DNA from: a virus
Direction: 5' to 3' (one strand)
Length of the DNA stretch: 36,270 bases
Virus record (IMG/VR): IMGVR_UViG_3300013104_000365
Span: 1 to 36,270 of that record
The notes under the pieces are model-generated. The model did no database searches, was not told where the DNA came from, and saw nothing but the letters and a program-made list of their open reading frames with translations. A program made the translations under genes and the position numbers. Shown in pieces: positions 30,948 to 36,270 of this stretch; position 1 is the first letter of the stretch; each line of letters starts with the position of its first letter.

Positions 30948-32090
30948 TTATTTCGAGGCCTGATCCTTTCCTGTTTTAAGAAGTTCCATTATTAAGCTTG
31001 TAGTTAATTCAGGGCTTAACTCTTTAATATTGGAACTTTCAATGTTTGGTCCAGCAAAGTACTTATCAGCTAATTGCATTTTCAGTTTAACAACTTCATC
31101 TGGTTTAAATTCCGCCATATAGTATGATAGTGCTGTAATTTCTAACCATGTTTTATCGCAATAACTTTTTATATTCAATAAACGTACTCTTTCTTTAATC
31201 AAGTAAGTTAAATAACCTGTTAATGTTATGTAGATCGAAAGATAAAAAATATAAGATCGCCAGTTGATTTCATCTTTTGTGATTGTAAAGTAACAAAATA
31301 GAGCAATCAAAGATAAGATTATAAATATAAAAATTCCATTAATTGCCCTAGATAAATGACGAATTGGTCTATCTTGTTTGTTACTAAAATTTTGATGTGC
31401 AAAAATTAATTTTTGATCTTCGATTAGTCCTATCTTTTCTCTTACACCTCTAGATAACTCAGTTAATTTTTCTACTTCATTATTGAGTTGTTGTGTTTTT
31501 TTATCATAAAGAAGATCAATAATATCTCTCTCAATTTTATCTTTTTCTTCTTTCGTGCCACTAATACTTTTCTTAAAAAAATCAAAAAATTTTAAAAGTA
31601 TTGTTTCATCATATTCATTTTTGTCTAAGTAATTTTTGATTGTACCAATACTATCAAAGGTACCATTTTTGCTCTTTATATAATCATAGACTTTTAATAA
31701 ATATTCTTTATTTTTTTTTTCATCTGTTAAATTAATATTGAAATAGTATTGGCTGAACTTAAGTGTATCTCTAATAAAATCACCAAAGTTTACGGGTGTT
31801 TTTTTATTCTGAAAGATATTATTTTTAATAGCTAATAACTTAACCTTTAGATCTTTTAAATTATTTGCTTGTTGTTCAAAATCTTCATCTGTATATAATT
31901 CCAGATAAAAAGGTGTGCTAAATGAATCCACCTTTAAATTTCCTCGAAGGTCATGCAAGGTATATGCGGTTTCATAAGGATCGGAATTCTTCTGTAAATC
32001 TAAGTATTCTTTCTTAGCTTCCATATCGTTTGTGATTTGAATTATTTCTTTAACTCTATTTTGTAAATCAATTATCTTATCTTGTGACAT
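30948..32090 (-). CDS. Coiled-coil membrane protein of unknown function
   Basis: About 380 residues. Start ATG 32090 (MSQDKIIDLQNRVKEIIQI) is preferred over an in-frame TTG at 32105, although neither has a strong RBS. The N-terminal 240 residues are charged and helical, with probable coiled coil at KIERDIIDLLYDKKTQQLNN. Two TM helices near residues 250-300 (GIFIFIILSLIALFCYFTI and YIFYLSIYITLTGYLTYLI) are joined by a short loop, with a cytoplasmic C-terminal part (YYMAEFKPDEVVKLKMQLAD). It is transcribed opposite to the late operon, has very AT-rich codons, and lies where temperate phages carry lysogenic cargo. It may be an exclusion or defence factor; nothing in the sequence proves it. No known domain recognised. 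Confidence 0.7.
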   Translation of the reverse strand: MSQDKIIDLQNRVKEIIQITNDMEAKKEYLDLQKNSDPYETAYTLHDLRGNLKVDSFSTPFYLELYTDEDFEQQANNLKDLKVKLLAIKNNIFQNKKTPVNFGDFIRDTLKFSQYYFNINLTDEKKNKEYLLKVYDYIKSKNGTFDSIGTIKNYLDKNEYDETILLKFFDFFKKSISGTKEEKDKIERDIIDLLYDKKTQQLNNEVEKLTELSRGVREKIGLIEDQKLIFAHQNFSNKQDRPIRHLSRAINGIFIFIILSLIALFCYFTITKDEINWRSYIFYLSIYITLTGYLTYLIKERVRLLNIKSYCDKTWLEITALSYYMAEFKPDEVVKLKMQLADKYFAGPNIESSNIKELSPELTTSLIMELLKTGKDQASK

Positions 32091-32173
32091 GATCTTTTTT
32101 TTCAAATAAATAGTATTTGACTAGTTTATATCTTCTTGATTCTCTAAAAAAGACAAGTCCAAATTTTTCTTTT

Positions 32174-33472
32174 TTAATTCTCAATAACTAATAATTGATC
32201 AAATCTGAAAGGATTTCTACTTAATTTATCCCTACTCATCGACCAATTTCGACCCGGCACATAACATGGTCCAACACCTAGTTTCATCTTTCCAAACTTG
32301 CTATGGATACCATCCATAGCCTTCATTAAACATTCCTTTTTCTCTATGTGTGCAAAGTCGGTTAATAGGTCATACGTGTGGCCAGACTTTGGCTCAAGAC
32401 CTGTAAGTATTACGCCACATTTTTTATATTTGATACCTTCTTTATAAATTTCATCAATCATGCGTACTGCAGCTTTTACAAAATCAGTAGCACAATCCGT
32501 GGGTTCAGAGAACGAACCCGTGATTGATTTATTATAATAAGGGGCACTTTCATCAAATGGACTTGATTGTACAAACACTAGGAGACAGCCACAAAGCGAC
32601 TCCTCATCACGCAAACGTTTGCAAGCTTCTTGTGCATGCATGGCTATTGCTTCTTTCAAATCAGAGAGTTCAGTAACTTTTGTACCAAATGAACAAGATT
32701 TTATTATTTGCTTTTTTGATGGTGGGGTATCTTCAATTTCAATGCATGAGATGCCCTGCAATTCATTAATCGTTCTCGACATAACGATAGAAAATTGCCG
32801 CTGCATTTCGCGTGCTTCAGTACATGCTAAATCTAAAACAGTCTTAACTCCCATACCATGTAGTTTTTTTGCGTGCTTACGCCCAACTCCCCAAACCTCA
32901 CTAACATCGATTTGAGCGAAATAATATTCTTTGTTGCACGGATCCATGGACACCAGATCGCACACACTGTTAAAGCCAGGATTCTTTTTAGCAATGTGAT
33001 TAGCAATCTTAGATTCTGTCTTACTTCTGCCGATTCCAACACATACTGGTAAACCAAGCCATTTCCATATTTGCTGCCGCATTTGTTGCCCGACCTTTTC
33101 AAGATCGAAATTCTTTTCATAAGCAGAAAAATCAACAAAGCACTCATCAATAGAGTACGGCTCAACTTCTTCATCTGTTACGTATGAACCAAGGATCGTA
33201 TGAAAACGTCTGGACATTTCTGCATACATTGCATAGTTGCTTGAAAGTACGATTACATTATGCTGCTGAACAATATCTGTAATTTGAAATAAAGGTACTC
33301 CCATCTTTATATTTAAATTTTTTGCTTCATTGCTGCGTGCTACGGCGCACCCATCGTTGTTACTAAGAACAATGACTGGCTTATTGTTTAGACTAGGATC
33401 AAAGACTCTCTCACATGAAACGTACATGTTATTGACGTCAATCAAGAAAAAGACTTTATTCTCATGTTTCAT
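32174..33472 (-). CDS. umuC: DNA polymerase V catalytic subunit UmuC
   Basis: 432 residues, close to the usual UmuC length. Y-family polymerase palm residues are visible: [18 protein letters not shown] with Asp12, and [10 protein letters not shown] with Asp109 and Glu110. Helix-hairpin-helix [20 protein letters not shown]. The C-terminal little finger follows ([15 protein letters not shown]). It extends DNA opposite lesions when activated by UmuD'. It overlaps umuD by four bases (ATGA), so both form one operon under an SOS-type operator. All catalytic residues are present, so activity is expected. Confidence 0.95.
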   Translation of the reverse strand: MKHENKVFFLIDVNNMYVSCERVFDPSLNNKPVIVLSNNDGCAVARSNEAKNLNIKMGVPLFQITDIVQQHNVIVLSSNYAMYAEMSRRFHTILGSYVTDEEVEPYSIDECFVDFSAYEKNFDLEKVGQQMRQQIWKWLGLPVCVGIGRSKTESKIANHIAKKNPGFNSVCDLVSMDPCNKEYYFAQIDVSEVWGVGRKHAKKLHGMGVKTVLDLACTEAREMQRQFSIVMSRTINELQGISCIEIEDTPPSKKQIIKSCSFGTKVTELSDLKEAIAMHAQEACKRLRDEESLCGCLLVFVQSSPFDESAPYYNKSITGSFSEPTDCATDFVKAAVRMIDEIYKEGIKYKKCGVILTGLEPKSGHTYDLLTDFAHIEKKECLMKAMDGIHSKFGKMKLGVGPCYVPGRNWSMSRDKLSRNPFRFDQLLVIEN

Positions 33473-33963
33473 GATTTTCTTATCATTTTAATGATGCAGG
33501 TGACAACGCCCCAGATAATTAGTTCTTGGCCATCCAATAGATAAATATTTTTATAGTCCGGATTTTCTGCTTTTAGCCATTGTCCTTTTTCATCAATCAT
33601 TAAACGCTTTACTGTGAAATCATTATCGATTAGTGCCACGACAATATCGCCGTGTTTTGCATTAAGGCTACGATCGACAATGAGCTCGTCATCAATATCG
33701 ATACCAGCGTTGAGCATCGATAGCGAAGCAACTTTGACAATAAATGTTGCGGTTTCATTTTTTATTAGGTGCTCGTTCATATCGAGCGCTTTATCTACAT
33801 AATCTTGTGCTGGGCTGGGGAAGCCTGCAGAAATCTTTTCTAAAGCATAAGGGACAAGCATATGAGTTGAGGGTACAACTAGCTTAATAGATATAACATC
33901 AGATAAAACAGCACCTTGTAAATACGGCTTTATCTGGATAATGGATGGTGCAATTTCGCTCAT
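33469..33963 (-). CDS. umuD: UmuD-like S24 peptidase, polymerase V accessory subunit
   Basis: 164 residues. Self-cleavage is expected at Ala46-Gly47 in [13 protein letters not shown]. The catalytic pair is Ser82 (ASLSMLNAG) and Lys119 (DFTVKR), 37 residues apart as in E. coli UmuD (S60/K97). The N-terminal arm before the cleavage site is about 46 residues, longer than the 24 of E. coli UmuD but without a helix-turn-helix, so it is not a UmuDAb-type repressor. RBS AGGGG is well placed. After RecA-stimulated cleavage UmuD' joins UmuC. Confidence 0.93.
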   Translation of the reverse strand: MSEIAPSIIQIKPYLQGAVLSDVISIKLVVPSTHMLVPYALEKISAGFPSPAQDYVDKALDMNEHLIKNETATFIVKVASLSMLNAGIDIDDELIVDRSLNAKHGDIVVALIDNDFTVKRLMIDEKGQWLKAENPDYKNIYLLDGQELIIWGVVTCIIKMIRKS

Positions 33964-33977
33964 AGCATTCCCCTAAC

Positions 33978-33998
33978 TTGATTTTGTTACATAATCAA
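33978..33998. promoter_or_regulatory. SOS-type operator upstream of umuD
   Basis: A 21-bp imperfect palindrome, TTGATT at one end and AATCAA at the other with GTTACAT in the centre, lies 15 bases before umuD. The TTGA-N13-TCAA layout with ATGTAAC on the coding strand agrees with the operator bound by UmuDAb/DdrR in Acinetobacter. It covers the predicted transcription start. Confidence 0.75.
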
Positions 33999-33999
33999 G

Positions 34000-34029
34000 A
34001 TGATATGCTAGAGCTTGCTTTAAATTCAA
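34000..34029 (-). promoter_or_regulatory. umuD: umuDC promoter
   Basis: On the minus strand TTGAAT (complement of 34024-34029) and TATCAT (complement of 34000-34005) are 18 bases apart. The expected start falls inside the operator just downstream, so repressor binding would block initiation. Confidence 0.55.
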
Positions 34030-34550
34030 ATTAAAAAAATTGTGGATAAACAAGAAGAAGTCACAAACTGACGTGCTTAACCCCCACCGTTGGTCAGAAA
34101 ATGAACATATAGAATTAATAAAGATTTTGCTTTTGTATCACTTAAAAAATTATTTTAAAAGAAACTATTTCTAATATGCGGTATATAATACATTTTTTAT
34201 TAATCATTTTTCCTTAAAATATAATCGATATTTTAACGATTGTTACTCAAAAAAATAATAAAAGTAAATAATAAATAATTTAGATTTTATTTTCAACATA
34301 TTGTTTTTATTCTATTTTATTTATAATTAAAAATTATTTTATAATCATATTTATAATCAATTTTATTTTATAATTGATAATAATTATTATAACTTTAGAC
34401 AGATTATTCTTTTTCTATGGAGACCGATAATGTTTTTAAAATGACAATTTTTTTGAAATATTTGATTACAAATAGGGTGTTTTATCATTATAAAAAAATT
34501 TCTAGTATTGATTTTCACTATTTACCCCCCCCCTTTAGGAAATCATATTA
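34030..34550. other. Extremely AT-rich gap with C9 tract
   Basis: No credible coding region on either strand. 34201-34380 contains only 19 G or C in 180 bases, with repeated TTTATAAT and ATAATTATT stretches likely to bend or melt and to bind H-NS-like silencers. A run of nine C at 34525-34533 stands out just before the RBS (TAGGAAA) of the gene at 34551. Weak promoter hexamers (TTGATT 34462, TATCAT 34483, spacing 15) are present. Confidence 0.5.
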
Positions 34551-34964
34551 ATGAGAATTTTTTCATATTTATTTATCATAACGGCAGCAATTATATTTTA
34601 TTTTAGTATAAAATTTGGTTTTGATTTAAAGACTGCAATTTATACTTTAATTTATATAATAATCTGGACGATAAGCGCTTATTTTTTATATAGATTCTAT
34701 GTAGATACTGACTATTCTAAAATCTGGTTCTATCTGATCTTTGGTATATTTCTTAGCTTCTGTTTTTATCCATTATTGGAATTTTATTCATTAAAACCAG
34801 AAGGTTATGATATTTTGGATTGGGCTGGTTTGCGAGAGAAGAATTACAGACTTGGCTTTCAACAACAACTTTGGTTCGGAATTTGGTACGGCAAGCTTGC
34901 AATCACAGCTTTATTTGCAGCTATTGCGGTAGTGATTCAACAATTATTTGATACCGATTATTGA
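34551..34964 (+). CDS. Four-TM membrane protein, unknown
   Basis: 137 residues. Four hydrophobic segments: LFIITAAIIFYFSIKFGF, AIYTLIYIIIWTISAYFLY, IWFYLIFGIFLSFCFYPL and LAITALFAAIAVVIQQLF. A hydrophilic loop between helices 3 and 4 contains YDILDWAGLREKNYRLGFQQ. RBS AGGAAA lies about 12 bases before ATG. The coding sequence is AT-rich like the cargo region. It is convergent with the SRAP gene, and both share a perfect inverted repeat as terminator. A lysogen-expressed exclusion or surface-change role is possible but unproved. Confidence 0.7.
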   Translation: MRIFSYLFIITAAIIFYFSIKFGFDLKTAIYTLIYIIIWTISAYFLYRFYVDTDYSKIWFYLIFGIFLSFCFYPLLEFYSLKPEGYDILDWAGLREKNYRLGFQQQLWFGIWYGKLAITALFAAIAVVIQQLFDTDY

Positions 34965-34965
34965 T

Positions 34966-35018
34966 AATAATAGAAATAATAACAACTGCCGAGTGCAGTT
35001 GTTATTATTTCTATTATT
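34966..35018. terminator. Perfect 24-bp inverted repeat, bidirectional terminator
   Basis: Two 24-base arms (34966-34989 and 34995-35018) are exact reverse complements around the loop CGAGT. The GC-containing tip is AACAACTGC/GCAGTTGTT; the outer part is AATAATAGAAAT, giving T-rich tails in both directions. It fills the whole space between the stop codons of two convergent genes. Confidence 0.88.
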
Positions 35019-35645
35019 TTATTTATTTTTTTTTGGAAAATAATTTGAAGTAAACTCGGCGACTGGCATTTCAAAGAAAAACCGAAAAGCATCTTCTTTT
35101 TTACAATTTAGCCAGTCATTACGATATTCTTCAGGAATGACGATGATAGATCGCTTTTCGTCTTCGAGTTTATGGAACTGGTTCATTAAAGGGTGATTAG
35201 TAGCATTGATTGTCAACATAGACATTGACCTAACTTGCTGTCCGTCAATTATTGTAGATTCATAAATGGCAGCCACAGTAAAGGGTAGGCCATCTTCACG
35301 GTATATTCCCCAACGTTCTGCTTTCCCGTCCACATATTTTGGTTCATAAATCTTTTCGACTGGTATCAAGGCAAACTGGCTTTTAGCCCAAGCATGGCTA
35401 AAACTCGGAAGTGTAGCCACAGTTTCTGTTCTAGCATTGTATGTAAAACGAGAATATTTTAAATCGTGCTTCCATTTCGGTATCAACCCAAATTTAACCT
35501 GACGCCATTCTATTTTCCCATTGTTGCTAAAAATTAAAGGGCAGTCGTAACCAGGATAAACATCATCTTTATAGTCGAATGTTGGCTCGAATAGATCAAG
35601 TAAGTGCACTCGATCTTTTGATATCGGTTCATAGTTTGCACACAT
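35019..35645 (-). CDS. yedK: SRAP protein (YedK/HMCES-like)
   Basis: 208 residues. Met1 is followed by Cys2 (MCANYEP), the catalytic cysteine that forms the thiazolidine crosslink with abasic sites. NARTETVATLPSFSHAW and IPVEKIYEPKYVDGKAERWG (Glu in the active-site motif), and NATNHPLMNQFHK near the end, fit the SRAP family. It protects abasic sites in single-stranded DNA. RBS GAGGGA is good. It lies near umuDC, giving two DNA-damage functions in the phage cargo region; no TTGA-N13-TCAA operator was found before this gene, so co-regulation is not shown. Confidence 0.92.
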   Translation of the reverse strand: MCANYEPISKDRVHLLDLFEPTFDYKDDVYPGYDCPLIFSNNGKIEWRQVKFGLIPKWKHDLKYSRFTYNARTETVATLPSFSHAWAKSQFALIPVEKIYEPKYVDGKAERWGIYREDGLPFTVAAIYESTIIDGQQVRSMSMLTINATNHPLMNQFHKLEDEKRSIIVIPEEYRNDWLNCKKEDAFRFFFEMPVAEFTSNYFPKKNK

Positions 35646-35682
35646 ATTAAGATCCCTCTAAAATTATTTAATCAATCCTATG

Positions 35683-35808
35683 TCAGCTATTTATTAAACT
35701 TACTACCATAAAGTTATTCCTTAAACCTAATGACCATCCTATCTCTTTGTAAAATGGCTCACCATATTTGATTGTGTGCTCGATGTAGAAATAGACCCAA
35801 TCTTTCAT
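35683..35808 (-). CDS. Small ORF, 41 aa (possible gene remnant)
   Basis: Begins MKDWVYFYIEHTIKYGEPFY and continues to VVSLINS with amino-acid composition that looks protein-like (aromatic and charged residues in sensible mixture). It starts behind GAGAATCAACAA and lies upstream of the SRAP gene in the same direction. It may be a small real gene or the truncated rest of a longer one. No family recognised. Confidence 0.35.
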   Translation of the reverse strand: MKDWVYFYIEHTIKYGEPFYKEIGWSLGLRNNFMVVSLINS

Positions 35809-35809
35809 T

Positions 35810-36080
35810 TGTTGATTCTCAATTTTTCAGTAAGGGATTTAATATTTTAGGGACCAATTAAATAGGCCTACTACTTACAATGTTAGCTCAATCTTACAAA
35901 ATATTTCTTCTGCTTTTTAATTTGAGTCTAATTTTTAAAAGTTAGATATCTTTTTTTGATCCAAGTGAACATAATTTAATCGGCAAAAATCCTTCTAGTA
36001 CAAATGATCGTACTAAAAATGTTCAATAATTTTAGTTAAATACAGGTTAAAAATAACTTATAAAGCAAAAGAATATAGGT
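35810..36080. other. Non-coding AT-rich stretch before att region
   Basis: No open frame that looks coding. Contains one inverted repeat, TAGTAC at 35996-36001 and GTACTA at 36010-36015, which could be an operator. Nothing else is recognisable. Confidence 0.4.
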
Positions 36081-36083
36081 TTT

Positions 36084-36145
36084 TTACGGTATGAATTATT
36101 GCGGTATTAGATTGTACTGGAAAAAATACCGTAAAGATTACGGTA
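36084..36145. repeat. Cluster of TTACGGTA boxes
   Basis: TTACGGTA at 36084-36091, the variant TTGCGGTA at 36099-36106, and an inverted pair TACCGTAA (36127-36134) and TTACGGTA (36138-36145) separated by AGA. The inverted pair is a perfect palindrome apart from the three-base centre. They are probably protein-binding sites (recombinase arm, excisionase or regulator). Confidence 0.6.
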
Positions 36146-36159
36146 ACTGGTGGAACGTT

Positions 36160-36242
36160 TTGATACTTTATGAAACTAATCAGAGTTTGTTATAGTAGTG
36201 ATATCAATGGTTTTGGTAAGAATTGATACTTGCTGAAACTAA
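36160..36242. repeat. 20-bp direct repeats next to tRNA end
   Basis: TTGATACTTTATGAAACTAA (36160-36179) and TTGATACTTGCTGAAACTAA (36223-36242) agree at 18 of 20 positions and are 63 bases apart. The second ends five bases before the tRNA sequence. This arrangement fits integrase arm-type or core-flanking sites. Confidence 0.6.
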
Positions 36243-36246
36243 AAAT

Positions 36247-36270
36247 TGGTGCGCCCGGCGGGGATCGAAC
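36247..36270 (-). tRNA. 3' end of a tRNA gene (partial), probable phage attachment site
   Basis: On the minus strand the sequence reads GTTCGATC, then CCCGC, CGGGCGC, ACCA: T-loop, 3' T-stem, 3' acceptor strand, discriminator A and encoded CCA. The 5' acceptor should be GCGCCCG, which suits a leucine or arginine tRNA, but the anticodon lies outside the window so the isotype is open. The phage border meets the 3' end, as is typical of tRNA integration. Confidence 0.8.

Noticed and set aside
32619-33174. ORFs overlapping umuC in other frames
   Set aside because: They disappear against a complete umuC with all catalytic motifs and have no start signals.
33469-33963. UmuDAb-type SOS repressor
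   Set aside because: The chain is 164 residues and has no helix-turn-helix before the cleavage site. It is a UmuD polymerase subunit rather than the longer regulatory protein.

Overview
The window is most of a temperate siphovirus genome integrated in a low-GC gammaproteobacterium, most likely Acinetobacter. The genus call is inference. It rests on the AT-rich codon usage, the combination of tail and capsid families, and a umuDC operon whose operator has the TTGA-N13-TCAA layout with an internal GTTACAT/ATGTAAC core described for Acinetobacter UmuDAb-controlled SOS genes. The right edge runs into the 3' end of a tRNA gene on the minus strand, the usual attachment site. Integrase, repressor and the leftward early genes are not present and should lie left of base 1.

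Layout: 1-2695 is the end of the early operon: a replication initiator carrying an iteron-like repeat array inside its coding sequence, small accessory genes, a PD-(D/E)XK-type nuclease and a Q82-like antiterminator. 2700-2790 looks like a lambdoid late-gene switch (promoter, short leader, terminator). 2833-6202 is an accessory stretch with two small unknown genes, a 236-residue unknown protein and a 604-residue beta-helix tailspike, split by several terminators. 6269-9388 holds a second, related nuclease, a metallopeptidase and the two terminase subunits. 9397-14810 is the head module: portal, Mu F-like protein, DUF2213 protease/scaffold, decoration protein and DUF2184 capsid. 14824-18135 holds connector, tail-completion and tail-tube genes and a tail assembly chaperone pair joined by a probable -1 frameshift. 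A TM2-domain moron with its own promoter and terminator sits before the tape measure gene. 21672-27996 follows the gene-transfer-agent-like tail-tip order DUF2460, DUF2163, NlpC/P60, J-like protein, with an SGNH hydrolase gene inserted. A second tailspike (28161-29474) shares its N-terminal anchor motif with the first.

Lysis genes (holin, GH108 endolysin, a DUF6527 protein, a tiny lipoprotein) end the late operon near 30940. Beyond this, mostly on the minus strand, is an AT-rich cargo region: a coiled-coil/two-TM membrane protein of unknown function, umuDC behind an SOS-type operator, a roughly 500-base extremely AT-rich gap, a four-TM protein preceded by a C9 tract, and a YedK/HMCES-type SRAP gene. 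The last 450 bases hold a cluster of TTACGGTA boxes and 20-bp direct repeats next to the tRNA end, probably recombination or regulatory sites.

How it works together: the early operon replicates the phage and makes Q, Q opens late transcription, and the late operon builds head and tail and lyses the cell. Three candidate surface-polysaccharide enzymes (two tailspikes and one SGNH esterase) suggest adaptation to a capsulated host. The right-end cargo would be expressed in the lysogen. No CRISPR array, insertion sequence or recognisable known anti-phage system was seen. The best candidates for something undescribed are the minus-strand membrane protein at 30948-32090, the C9-preceded membrane gene at 34551, the ectopic tailspike cassette, and the repeat systems at 772-896 and 36084-36242.
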